Assembly (NCBI GenBank): GCA_016722465.1
Contig: JADKJC010000001.1
Location: 1,426,001 to 1,490,000, forward strand
Source of the DNA: Chitinophagaceae bacterium
Lineage (GTDB): Bacteria; Bacteroidota; Bacteroidia; Chitinophagales; Chitinophagaceae
DNA length: 64,000 bases
Reading direction: 5' to 3'
Numbering within the stretch: the first letter of the stretch is position 1; each line of letters starts with the position of its first letter. Below, in pieces: positions 34,977 through 43,724 of this stretch. A program made the translations under genes and the position numbers. The notes beneath the pieces are model-generated. The model made no database searches. It had not been told where the DNA came from and worked only from the letters and a program-made list of their open reading frames with translations.

Positions 34977-36887
34977 TCACCAGCAGATGCCATAATCTTC
35001 GCCATGGTTGCTGCTGCCGCCCCAAAAACTTCCGTGCTGCCAGTCAAAATAAATGGCATTGATAGGGCCGCTGGTACGGTCATCAAGCGTTAGCGTGTAC
35101 CCCATTTTCCGCAACTCCTTTCGTATCACCACCGGTGTGTTTTCATTCAGCAATAAATGACCTGTCCCTGGTTTCCGATCTTCTGTTTTTGTTCCCCCCA
35201 GCGACAACCACAACTGATTCGTATTGATATTCGCCGCTTCTGTTGCTTCCTGCACTGTCATTCCAAACTCTGTCATGTTTAAAAAGAACTGCAATAAATT
35301 TTGATCCTGCGTATCACCTCCCTGCACCGCAAAAGACAAAAATGGTTTGCCATCCTTTAATGCCATTGTTGGTGTTAATGTTACCCTTGGCCTTTTGCCC
35401 GGCTCAATCACATTAAAAGGATTGAGTGTTGAATCCAGTACAAAACTTTGCAGGCGCTGGCTCATCCCAATACCTGTGTTACCGGCAATACAGGCGGGTA
35501 CCCATCCGCCAGATGGCGTAATGGAAACAACCCAGCCTTCTTCATCTGCAGCCTCCACAGAAGTGGTGCCCGCCCACAATCTTTCCATATATGTCCCCTC
35601 CAAACCACCCCCGGTGGGGGAGGTATTAAGCGCCTGATTATTCCAGGAGTCATGTGCCGGAACAAAACCAGGTTTACTCTTCCCTTCTCCATCAAAAGAA
35701 AACCCTCTTTGTTTTAGAATATCCAGGTATGGATTTGCCCTCCCTTCAAAGGGATAAGGGTCACCTGGACCAATATTGGGATTGTTCTTATCATACGTAA
35801 TCAGCTTTGCTCTTTGCTTTGCATAATCCTTACTCAATAAACCCTGCATGGGTTCTGCCGGTGCAAATGCCGGATCACCGTAATAAAAATCCCTGTCGGC
35901 AAAAGCCAGATTCATGGTTTGGTACAGCGTATGAATATAACGGGTACTGTTATAGCCCATCATTTTTAAATCAAAATTCTCCAGTATGTTCAGGCTTTGC
36001 AACAACATCGGGCCCTGTGTCCATTGCTGCAATTTGTACACTTCCACTCCCCTATAGTTTACATGTAAGGGTTCTTCTTCTACAGGTTTCCAGTTAGCCA
36101 GATCCTGCATCGTAATTAAACCACCCTGCTCTTTGCAGCCTCTTACAAATTCTGCTGCTACATCTCCTTTATAAAAGCGGTCATAGGCCGCCATGATCGC
36201 ATCTTTCCTGTTCATTCCTTTCTTCAACGCCTGTTGTTCGGCATCTACCAGTTTGGTCAGTGTTTCCAGCAGGTCTTTCTGTACAAAAATTTCTCCTGCA
36301 TCCGGGGCTTCTCTTTTTTCTCCGGTATGCGGCAGAAATACTTTTTTACTATACGGCCATTCTTTAATGCGTTGCTTTTGCTTTTCGATGCCGTTAGCTG
36401 TTTGTGCTTCCATGGGATAACCCGCTGCCAGTTGCAGGGACGGCGATAATACTTCCTTCAAACTTAGTTTGCCATAATTGGCCAGCATCAAACACAGTCC
36501 GCCGAATGTGCCAGGTGTTACTGCAGCCAATGGCCCGTATTCCGGTGGAAAATTATATCCCTTGCTTTTAAAGAAATCAACAGTTGCTCCTGTTGGCGCC
36601 ACCCCCAGCGCATTGATGCCAATTACTTTTCCTGTTTTCGGATTATAAATCAATGCCTGTGTTTCTCCACCCCAGCTCAATACATCCCACATGGTACAGG
36701 TGGCGGCCAACATAGCGCATGCTGCATCTACCGCATTGCCTCCTTTTTGAAATACCATCGAACCTGCTGTTGCTGCCAAAGGCTTTCCTGTAATAGCCAT
36801 CCAGTGTTTGCCATGCAGCGGCGGCTTTTGTGTTTGCTGGGAGAAGCATTGGCAGGATATTAATAAGAGAGAAAAAATTTGCTTCAT
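34977..36887 (-). CDS. gamma-glutamyltransferase family protein (Ntn hydrolase)
   Basis: 636 residues from ATG at 36887 (a TTG two codons earlier is possible). Signal peptide MKQIFSLLLISCQCFSQQ. The large-subunit part contains GSMVFQKGGNAVDAACA and GINALGVAPTGAT; the autoprocessing Thr is expected at AGTTSVEAAD, followed by SITPSGGWVP and VQGGDTQDQNLLQFF. The enzyme is predicted to be self-cleaving and periplasmic, hydrolysing gamma-glutamyl bonds or a related amide. The classical glutamate-binding set is not complete, so the substrate may differ. Confidence 0.9.
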   Translation of the reverse strand: MKQIFSLLLISCQCFSQQTQKPPLHGKHWMAITGKPLAATAGSMVFQKGGNAVDAACAMLAATCTMWDVLSWGGETQALIYNPKTGKVIGINALGVAPTGATVDFFKSKGYNFPPEYGPLAAVTPGTFGGLCLMLANYGKLSLKEVLSPSLQLAAGYPMEAQTANGIEKQKQRIKEWPYSKKVFLPHTGEKREAPDAGEIFVQKDLLETLTKLVDAEQQALKKGMNRKDAIMAAYDRFYKGDVAAEFVRGCKEQGGLITMQDLANWKPVEEEPLHVNYRGVEVYKLQQWTQGPMLLQSLNILENFDLKMMGYNSTRYIHTLYQTMNLAFADRDFYYGDPAFAPAEPMQGLLSKDYAKQRAKLITYDKNNPNIGPGDPYPFEGRANPYLDILKQRGFSFDGEGKSKPGFVPAHDSWNNQALNTSPTGGGLEGTYMERLWAGTTSVEAADEEGWVVSITPSGGWVPACIAGNTGIGMSQRLQSFVLDSTLNPFNVIEPGKRPRVTLTPTMALKDGKPFLSFAVQGGDTQDQNLLQFFLNMTEFGMTVQEATEAANINTNQLWLSLGGTKTEDRKPGTGHLLLNENTPVVIRKELRKMGYTLTLDDRTSGPINAIYFDWQHGSFWGGSSNHGEDYGICW

Positions 36888-37038
36888 GATCAATAAAGTT
36901 TGGGTACTAAAATTACTCTATTAATTACATGACTATTGTTTTATAGTTCGCATTAAATCGCTCGTCCTTTGCAAAGTCACAAACTAAAAAAAAACACACC
37001 AGTCTGTCAACATCTGGTATCCATGCCTCTCTCTTTTA

Positions 37039-37380
37039 CTACTTCTCCTTTGCTCCCATCAGCAATAAATCATTCACTTCAATTTCGGTGATTGATTTTT
37101 TATTGCCCTCTTTATCATTGTAACTCCGGGTGATGAGCTTTCCTTCCACCACCACTTCTTTTCCTTTGGTCAAATATTTTTCAGCGATCTCTGCCACTTT
37201 GCCCCAGGCCACCAGGTTGTGCCATTGTGTTTCTGTTACTTTTTCGCCCTTGGCATTGCGGTAACTTTCATTGGTAGCTACACTAAAGCGAGCCATTTTT
37301 TTGCCAGAGCTCAGTGTTTTTACTTCCGGGGGATTACCCAAATTACCGATCAATTGAACCCTGTTTCTTAATGCATACAT
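37039..37380 (-). CDS. ssb: single-stranded DNA-binding protein (short form, paralogue 2)
   Basis: 113 residues, one OB-fold, closely similar along its length to the paralogue at 33677 (for example MYALRNRVQLIGNLGNPPEV and AEKYLTKGKEVVVEGKL). It also lacks an acidic C-terminal tip. It has a good promoter candidate of its own at 37417-37447, so the two copies are probably controlled separately. Confidence 0.93.
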   Translation of the reverse strand: MYALRNRVQLIGNLGNPPEVKTLSSGKKMARFSVATNESYRNAKGEKVTETQWHNLVAWGKVAEIAEKYLTKGKEVVVEGKLITRSYNDKEGNKKSITEIEVNDLLLMGAKEK

Positions 37381-37416
37381 AGCTTTACATTTTTGATGTT
37401 TAATTTTTAATTAGAT

Positions 37417-37447
37417 CAAAAATATATTGGCTCCATCTGCCATGCAA
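37417..37447 (-). promoter_or_regulatory. promoter of the second ssb gene
   Basis: On the minus strand: TTG (37445-37447), 20 bp spacer, TATTTTTG (37417-37424), a full match to the Bacteroidota -33/-7 consensus. The start codon at 37380 lies about 37 bp downstream. Confidence 0.5.
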
Positions 37448-37524
37448 GGGGGAAAACACCGGTTTTTTATGGGATTTTTCTTGTCAGGAGGAGATCATTC
37501 ATGAGCCCTTTTTAAAATAAAAAA

Positions 37525-37632
37525 GAGGCTGTCTCATAAATAAAATTTTTGAGAATTTATTCAGATCCCTGATGGAGAGTCGAAGTCGTTTAAACAAATC
37601 TCAGAGCGATTGTTTAATTCTGAGACAGCCTC
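37525..37632. repeat. MITE-like element with 12 bp terminal inverted repeats
   Basis: GAGGCTGTCTCA (37525-37536) and TGAGACAGCCTC (37621-37632) are perfect terminal inverted repeats around an 84 bp A/T-rich core without reading frame. GAGGCTGTCTCA-like ends are familiar from insertion sequences of Bacteroidota, so a non-autonomous or collapsed element is likely. No clear target-site duplication was found. It occupies the gap between ssb and the GH3 gene. Confidence 0.65.
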
Positions 37633-37661
37633 CCAATAAACTTATTTTAAGGATATACTGG

Positions 37662-39191
37662 TCAGCTTACCAGTTGCCCTTTCAAAAACTTATTCCAGTC
37701 TTCGAGCATTTTGCCTTTCAGTACACGGGGAAATTTATGCTGGCCACCTATCTTTCCCTTGCTCTTCATAAAGTTTAAAAATATTTTTTCGGGCAAAACG
37801 GTTACAAATACTTCTTTCAATGCATGTTTGCGTTCCACTTCATAATCATCATTCAGTTCTTTCAGTTTTGCATCAATGTGCAGGGCCAGTTGTTTTTCAT
37901 CTGCAACATCATCCGTTGCCACATACCAGTGATGGGCAAAGAAATTGCCATGGGGTACACCAGCCACTGTAAATTCAGGGATGCAGATATTCAGGTCTTC
38001 GCTGGCTATTTCAATGGCCTTATTCATGTTATCAACACTCAGGTGCTCTCCTACCAAACTTAAAAAATGTTTGGTTCTTCCTGTAATGATGATCTCACTC
38101 TTTTCTTTATCCACCAGCTTTACCGTATCACCAATGGCATAGCGCCAGGCCCCGGCATTGGTACTGATCAGCACCGCATAATCTTTGTTCTCCTCCACTT
38201 CATGCAGCATCAATGCCTCAGGGTTTTCCACCATATTGCCTTCGCTGTCAAAATTATTGTCATCAAAAGGCACAAATTCAAAAAAAATATTGTTGTTCAG
38301 TGCCAGGTGCATACCCACAGCGCCCTGCCTGTTTTGATAAGCCAGGAAACCTTCACTTGCCAAATAGGTTTCTATATAAGTGATGGGCTTGCCTAATAAT
38401 TTTTCAAATCCCTTTTTATAAGGTTCCATTGCTACGCCACCGTGTACATAAAAGGCAAGATGCGGCCACATCTCATGTATATTATTAAGCTTGTAGCGCT
38501 CAATTATTTTTTCCATACACAACTGCAGCCACGCAGGCACACCCACAATAAAACCAATGTCCCAGTTGGGGGCATTTTCAACGATCTCTTCCAGTTTTTT
38601 TGCCCAGTCTTTTTCCCTGGCAATTTTTTTACCCGGCTTATACAAACCCTGGAACCAGAAAGGAATATTTTTCTGCTGAATACCACTCAGGTCGCCTGCA
38701 TAGTAGGTAGGCCCTTTTTGTAATTGTGTACTTCCTCCCAGCATCAGCCAGCCTTTACCAACTGCCCTCTTTGGCACATCTTCATATTTAGCCAGGCTGA
38801 TGAGTTGTTTGATACTGGTAATTGTATTGCTGCGGATCAATTCTTTGGTGATGGGGATATATTTACTGGTAGCATCACTGGTACCGCTGCTCAGGGCAAA
38901 GTATTTTATCTTTCCTGGCCAGCAAACATCCGGCACACCATCTTTTGCCTTGTGCCACCAGGCCTCATACATCTTATTATAATTATACGCAGGAACTAAT
39001 TGCTGAAATTTTTTCCCTGGATGCCTGCTTAGTAATACTTCATCAAATTTATACGTTTGTCCAAATTCTGTAAACATCGCCTTGCGCAATAATTTCTTCA
39101 GCACTTTCAACTGCTGGCGTCGGGGGTCGTTCACCGGCAGCCGGAGCGCTGCTGCAATCGCTTTAGGAAGTTTTAGATCTAAAATGGACAT
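37662..39191 (-). CDS. GH3 auxin-responsive promoter family protein (acyl-adenylase fold)
   Basis: 509 residues from ATG at 39191 (MSILDLKLPKAIAAALRLPV); an upstream in-frame start at 39224 is less likely. GH3-family features include LSSGTSDATSKYIPIT (ATP loop), YLASEGFLAYQ, NAGAWRYAIGDTVKLV and SEIIITGRTKHFLSLVGEHL. Plant members conjugate amino acids to hormones by adenylation. Bacterial members are widespread in Bacteroidota, with unknown substrates. It is monocistronic. A -7-like TACTTTTG lies 23-30 bp upstream of the ATG without a good TTG. Confidence 0.92.
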   Translation of the reverse strand: MSILDLKLPKAIAAALRLPVNDPRRQQLKVLKKLLRKAMFTEFGQTYKFDEVLLSRHPGKKFQQLVPAYNYNKMYEAWWHKAKDGVPDVCWPGKIKYFALSSGTSDATSKYIPITKELIRSNTITSIKQLISLAKYEDVPKRAVGKGWLMLGGSTQLQKGPTYYAGDLSGIQQKNIPFWFQGLYKPGKKIAREKDWAKKLEEIVENAPNWDIGFIVGVPAWLQLCMEKIIERYKLNNIHEMWPHLAFYVHGGVAMEPYKKGFEKLLGKPITYIETYLASEGFLAYQNRQGAVGMHLALNNNIFFEFVPFDDNNFDSEGNMVENPEALMLHEVEENKDYAVLISTNAGAWRYAIGDTVKLVDKEKSEIIITGRTKHFLSLVGEHLSVDNMNKAIEIASEDLNICIPEFTVAGVPHGNFFAHHWYVATDDVADEKQLALHIDAKLKELNDDYEVERKHALKEVFVTVLPEKIFLNFMKSKGKIGGQHKFPRVLKGKMLEDWNKFLKGQLVS

Positions 39192-39467
39192 CAACTTTTT
39201 ATTATCGGTAATACAAAAGTACAATATGGCATTGTTTTTTTGCAGCCGGGTGCTGTAAGATATTAGTGCTGGTAGTTTTTACTGGTAAAGGATCTAAACA
39301 AATATAACCCAGACTTTGCAACTGCCCTTAAAAAATATTGGAACGGCAAGATGTAATTAAAGCCAAATTGTCTTTTTAAAAGACCGTACCTCGTTTCAAA
39401 AATATACAACCGGTATTGGCAACTCACCTTTTTGCAGTAGGTTTGCGCCCTAAATAAATTTTGCAAT

Positions 39468-41633
39468 ATGAAGAAGATTTTTGTTTCCATGATCCTTTGC
39501 ATTAGCCTGCTTAAAGCCAGCGCCGATGAAGGAATGTGGCTGCCCATGCTATTGGGACAGCAGGTATATAACGATATGGTGAAGAAAGGATTAAAGCTCA
39601 CCAAGGAGCAGTTGTACTCCGTTAATAAATCATCACTAAAAGATGCCATCATTATTTTTGGTGGAGGCTGTACCGGCGAAATTGTAAGCAATGAAGGGTT
39701 GATCTTTACCAATCATCACTGTGGTTATGATGCGATCGCTTCTTCCAGTACAGTTGAGCACAATTATTTAAAGGATGGTTTTTATGCTTTGAGCAAAGAC
39801 CAGGAAATACAAAGTAAACTCACCGTTCAGTTCCTGGATAGAATTGTTGATGTGACCAAAGAAGTAGAAGATGCAGTGAAGGGTTTGTCATGGGCTGAAA
39901 GAACAGAAAAAATGCCAGATGTATTCAAAGCCATTACAAATAAAGCAGCTGATAAAGAAAATGGGTTGGCCGGAAGGATTTACAGCATGTTCAAAGGCAA
40001 CCAGTACCTGATGTATGTATATAAAACCTATAGGGACATCCGCCTGGTAGGCACGCCTCCGGAAAGCATTGGTAAGTTTGGCGGCGATACCGATAACTGG
40101 GAATGGCCAAGGCATACCGGTGATTTCTCTGTGTTCAGGGTGTACGCAACTAAAGACGGAAAACCTTCAGAATTCAGTGCAGACAATGTACCATTGAAAC
40201 CGAAACACTTTTTACCGGTAAGCATCAAAGGAATTAAAGATGGTGACTATGCCATGATCTATGGCTATCCCGGCGGCACCAACCGTTACGAAACAAGCTA
40301 CGGCATTAAATTAAAAAATGATATTGAAAATCCGTCGCTGGTTAATTTGAGGGATACCCGTTTAAAATTGATGCATGAGCAAATGATAAAAGACCCTGCA
40401 GTAAAATTAAAACTGGCCAGTAACTATGCAGGTGTTGCCAACTACTGGAAATTTTTTGACGGCGAAACAAAGCAATTGAAAAAATTTCATACTTACGAAG
40501 AGAAGCAGGCTTATGAAAATAAATTTGCTGCCTGGGCCAAAGGAAAAGCGGAATATGAGAACCTGTTTACTGAGTATGCAAAGAATTATGAAACATGGAC
40601 TCCTTACAGCAAATCACGCCAGTATTACAATGAAGGCATCCTCGGTTCCCCATTAACGGCATTTGCTGCAACGCTGGTAAAGCTGGAAGCGGATATGGTA
40701 AAAACAGGAATATCTTCTGCTGATATTAAAAAATCGATTGACGCTGCCGCCGCTGCAAGAAAAAAATATTTAGTTGCTGCCGACAGACCAAGTGATGAAA
40801 AGATAATGGCGGCTGTTTGCCAGCTATTTTATACCGATATTGATAAAAACCAGCATCCCATTGGTTTTTACGAAGGTACCAAAAGTGTATATGGCGACCT
40901 GAAAGATGATGCTACTTATAAAAAATGGGCGAAGGATGTGTTTGACAGAACAATGATCCTTGACGATACTAAATGGAATGCGTTCGTTGCAAACCCTGAT
41001 GCAACCATTTTACAGAATGACCCCGCTTTTTCTTATGCAGCGGCTTTTTCAAAAAATTATACCATGAAGTACCTGCCATTGTACACCGCATTTATGAATA
41101 AGAATGCAGAGCTTGGCCGCAGCTATTTAAAAGGTGTGATGGAAATGAACCCGGCTGCTGCTGCAAAAATGTATCCGGATGCCAACTTTAGTATGAGGGT
41201 AAGTTATGGCAATGTAAAAAGTTACAAGCCGAGGGATGCTGTGAGCTACGATTATGTTTGTATGGGCAAAGGCATTTTAGAAAAATATGTAGCTGGTGAT
41301 TATGAATTTGACCTGCCTGCCAAACAAATTGAGCTGATGAAGAAAAAAGATTATGGTCAGTACATAGACAAAGGAAGAAAAGACCTGGTAGTTTGTTTCA
41401 TCACCACCAACGACATCACCGGAGGAAATAGTGGCAGCCCTGTTATTGACGGCAATGGCAATTTGATCGGCCTTGCCTTTGATGGTAACTACGAAGCGCT
41501 GAGCCACAAAATTGCATTTGACAAAGACCTTAACCGTACCATTTGTGTGGATGTTCGCTATGTATTGTGGTGCATCGATAAACTGGGTGGCGCCGGCAAT
41601 TTGATCAAAGAATTGAAACTGGTTAAGCAGTAA
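39468..41633 (+). CDS. S46 family dipeptidyl peptidase, DPP7-like
   Basis: 721 residues with signal peptide and the mature start DEGMWLPMLL typical of S46. Chymotrypsin-like catalytic residues: H84 in TNHHCGYDAI, an Asp near FGGDTDNWEWPRHTGDF, and S655 in GGNSGSPV. The specificity position is Gly673 (AFDGNYEAL). DPP7 enzymes have Gly here and prefer hydrophobic P1 residues, while DPP11 has Arg. The enzyme removes dipeptides from peptides in the periplasm and is important for amino-acid catabolism. A clean terminator follows. Confidence 0.95.
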   Translation: MKKIFVSMILCISLLKASADEGMWLPMLLGQQVYNDMVKKGLKLTKEQLYSVNKSSLKDAIIIFGGGCTGEIVSNEGLIFTNHHCGYDAIASSSTVEHNYLKDGFYALSKDQEIQSKLTVQFLDRIVDVTKEVEDAVKGLSWAERTEKMPDVFKAITNKAADKENGLAGRIYSMFKGNQYLMYVYKTYRDIRLVGTPPESIGKFGGDTDNWEWPRHTGDFSVFRVYATKDGKPSEFSADNVPLKPKHFLPVSIKGIKDGDYAMIYGYPGGTNRYETSYGIKLKNDIENPSLVNLRDTRLKLMHEQMIKDPAVKLKLASNYAGVANYWKFFDGETKQLKKFHTYEEKQAYENKFAAWAKGKAEYENLFTEYAKNYETWTPYSKSRQYYNEGILGSPLTAFAATLVKLEADMVKTGISSADIKKSIDAAAAARKKYLVAADRPSDEKIMAAVCQLFYTDIDKNQHPIGFYEGTKSVYGDLKDDATYKKWAKDVFDRTMILDDTKWNAFVANPDATILQNDPAFSYAAAFSKNYTMKYLPLYTAFMNKNAELGRSYLKGVMEMNPAAAAKMYPDANFSMRVSYGNVKSYKPRDAVSYDYVCMGKGILEKYVAGDYEFDLPAKQIELMKKKDYGQYIDKGRKDLVVCFITTNDITGGNSGSPVIDGNGNLIGLAFDGNYEALSHKIAFDKDLNRTICVDVRYVLWCIDKLGGAGNLIKELKLVKQ

Positions 41634-41663
41634 GCATATATTACCCGGGCGATTGACCCAAAG

Positions 41664-41697
41664 GCCGTCCTCAAAACAGGGGACGGCTTTTTATTTT
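41664..41697 (+). terminator. intrinsic terminator after the S46 peptidase gene
   Basis: Perfect 7 bp G/C stem GCCGTCC (41664-41670) / GGACGGC (41681-41687) followed by TTTTTATTTT. It lies 30 bp after the stop codon. Confidence 0.9.
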
Positions 41698-41716
41698 ATA
41701 AAAGTAATTTTACAGT

Positions 41717-42241
41717 ATGGCAATTTTAAATGTCGAATTCAAAGCAATCACAAAGGATGTAGTAGCTGCAGAAAATACCCTGCTTCAACACAATCCGGTA
41801 TTTATAGGTGAAGACCATCAAATTGACACCTACTTTAATGTACCTAACGGCAGGCTCAAACTAAGGGAAGGAAATATTGAAAATGCACTCATTCATTATG
41901 AGAGGGAAAACACAGCCGGCAGTAAATCTTCCAGGGTGTTATTGTACCAGCATCTGCCGGATGAAAATTTAAAAGCGGCACTTGCAAAAGCGCTGGGTGT
42001 GAAAGCGATCATTGACAAAAAGAGGAAGATATACTTTGTTGACAATGTAAAGTTTCATTTTGATATAGTGCAAAACCTCGGTACATTTATAGAAGTGGAA
42101 GCAATTGACACAGACGGAAGTATTGGCATGGAAAAGTTACAGCAGCAATGCGATCAATATGCAGTTATATTTAATGTTGAAAAAACAGATTTCATGGCTG
42201 TTTCTTACAGCGATATGATCATAAGTGAGAAAAACAATTAA
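41717..42241 (+). CDS. CYTH domain protein (class IV adenylate cyclase-like)
   Basis: 174 residues forming one CYTH triphosphate-tunnel fold: N-terminal NVEFKA (the ExExK-type strand is reduced), DTYFNVPNGRLKLRE, IHYERE, KKRKIYFVDNVKFHFD and TFIEVEA. These supply the acidic and basic residues that bind triphosphates and metal. Family members include CyaB cyclases, thiamine triphosphatases and polyphosphatases; sequence alone does not choose among them. The start is 20 bp after the S46 terminator. Confidence 0.85.
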   Translation: MAILNVEFKAITKDVVAAENTLLQHNPVFIGEDHQIDTYFNVPNGRLKLREGNIENALIHYERENTAGSKSSRVLLYQHLPDENLKAALAKALGVKAIIDKKRKIYFVDNVKFHFDIVQNLGTFIEVEAIDTDGSIGMEKLQQQCDQYAVIFNVEKTDFMAVSYSDMIISEKNN

Positions 42242-42301
42242 CACCGTAAACAACTGGCAGCATAAACTGTTACATAATTAAATTCACAAAAAAAATGATC
42301 T

Positions 42302-43102
42302 ATGAAAAGAATACTATTATCATTATTACTCATTTCAACCATAAGTTTTATGAATGCACAAAACCGGAGAGCAGCTGTTGTAGGAGAGGAAATATCCTAC
42401 AAGTCGGCAGATGGCACTGTGTTAAAAGGATATGTAGCGTATGACGAAGCAAAAAAAGGAAAGCGGCCAGCCATTATTGTGATACATGAATGGTGGGGAA
42501 ACAATGAGTACTCCCGCCATCGTGCAGATATGCTGGCACAGCTGGGATATATTGCTATTGCAGTAGACATGTATGGCAATGGCAAAGAAGGCCCCACTCC
42601 AAAAGAAGCCGGTGAACTGGCAGGTCCATTTTACAGCAATCCTCAATTGGCAAAAGAAAGAATTGAAGCGGCTGTAAATAAGATAAAAGAATATGCGGAA
42701 ACAGATGCTTCGCAAATGGCTTGTATCGGCTACTGTTTTGGAGGTTCTATGAGTTTAACAGCTGCCAAGCTGGGAATGGACTTTAAAGGCGTAGCCAGTT
42801 TTCATGGTGGCCTGGCTGGTATTCCTGCTGAAGCTGGTAAAACAAAAGCAAAGATTTTAGTTTGTCATGGTGCTGCTGATAAATTTATAAGTGATGAAGA
42901 AGTGAAAAATTTCCGCCAAAATCTTGACTCTGTAAAAGTAGATTATCAATTCATCTCCTACCCCGATGCAACGCATGCATTTACCAATCCCGGTTCAACT
43001 GCCAACGGCCAAAAATTTAACATCCCGATTGCCTACAATGCAGCGGCTGATAAAAAAAGCTGGGAGGATATGAAGGATTTTTTTAAAACAATCTTCAAAT
43101 AA
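42302..43102 (+). CDS. secreted dienelactone hydrolase family protein
   Basis: 266-residue alpha/beta hydrolase with signal peptide (cleaved near MNAQ). Nucleophile elbow GYCFGGSM with cysteine as nucleophile, the Asp in AADKFISDEEVK and the His in DATHAFTNPGS complete the triad. The oxyanion region is VIHEWWGNNEYSRHRADML. Family members hydrolyse cyclic or simple esters; the substrate here is unknown. It is separate from the CYTH gene by 60 bp on the same strand, without terminator. Confidence 0.93.
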   Translation: MKRILLSLLLISTISFMNAQNRRAAVVGEEISYKSADGTVLKGYVAYDEAKKGKRPAIIVIHEWWGNNEYSRHRADMLAQLGYIAIAVDMYGNGKEGPTPKEAGELAGPFYSNPQLAKERIEAAVNKIKEYAETDASQMACIGYCFGGSMSLTAAKLGMDFKGVASFHGGLAGIPAEAGKTKAKILVCHGAADKFISDEEVKNFRQNLDSVKVDYQFISYPDATHAFTNPGSTANGQKFNIPIAYNAAADKKSWEDMKDFFKTIFK

Positions 43103-43203
43103 TTATTTTTTTTTGCTGTTTGGGCGTTTTTTGAGTGTATGAAACTAATAATAGAAAAAACTTCCTTTATATAAAACGTCTCAACACCTAAACGGAAACT
43201 AAT

Positions 43204-43647
43204 ATGGCTGAAGATTTATCCATTATACAGGGTACCAAAGAAAAACAGTACCAGGCATTACTTCCGCAGGTAAAAGCATTGATTAAAGGTGAGCCTGATT
43301 TTATTGCCAACTTAGCCAACATTGGTGCAGCATTAAAAGAACAGTTTGGCTGGCTGTGGGTTGGCTTTTATCTGGTAAAGAATGAGGAACTGGTACTAGG
43401 GCCTTTCCAGGGACCCGTTGCATGCACCCGTATTAAAAGGGGCAGGGGTGTATGTGGAACAGCATGGGCAAAAGGAGTGACATTGATCGTTCCTGATGTA
43501 GAACAATTTCCCGGGCACATCGCCTGCAGCAGTTTATCCAAATCGGAAATCGTAGTGCCGCTAATTAATAAAGGAGCCGTGGTGGGAGTATTTGATATTG
43601 ACAGTGTGTTATTGAATGATTTTGATGAAACCGATAAAAATTCTTAG
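43204..43647 (+). CDS. msrC: free methionine-(R)-sulfoxide reductase, GAF domain (C-terminus frameshifted)
   Basis: 147 residues to a premature stop. GAF-fold reductase with the three redox cysteines C74 (GPVACTRI), C84 (GVCGTAWA) and C108 (GHIACSS), whose spacing equals that of the E. coli enzyme. It reduces free Met-R-sulfoxide using thioredoxin. The final helix is lost to a stop after ETDKNS. Adding one A to the A5 run 43636-43640 restores ETDKKFLEEIVSWIEHG and a stop at 43679. So this is probably an intact gene with a sequence error. Confidence 0.92.
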   Translation: MAEDLSIIQGTKEKQYQALLPQVKALIKGEPDFIANLANIGAALKEQFGWLWVGFYLVKNEELVLGPFQGPVACTRIKRGRGVCGTAWAKGVTLIVPDVEQFPGHIACSSLSKSEIVVPLINKGAVVGVFDIDSVLLNDFDETDKNS

Positions 43648-43724
43648 AAGAAATTGTGAGCTGGATAGAACACGGATGACTCAGATCAACCAGAATAACC
43701 CGTCTGTGCAAACCACCAGTTACA

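Noticed and set aside
34802..35086. 94-codon minus-strand frame overlapping the end of the gamma-glutamyltransferase gene
   Set aside because: It overlaps the transferase gene in another frame and shows no family features.
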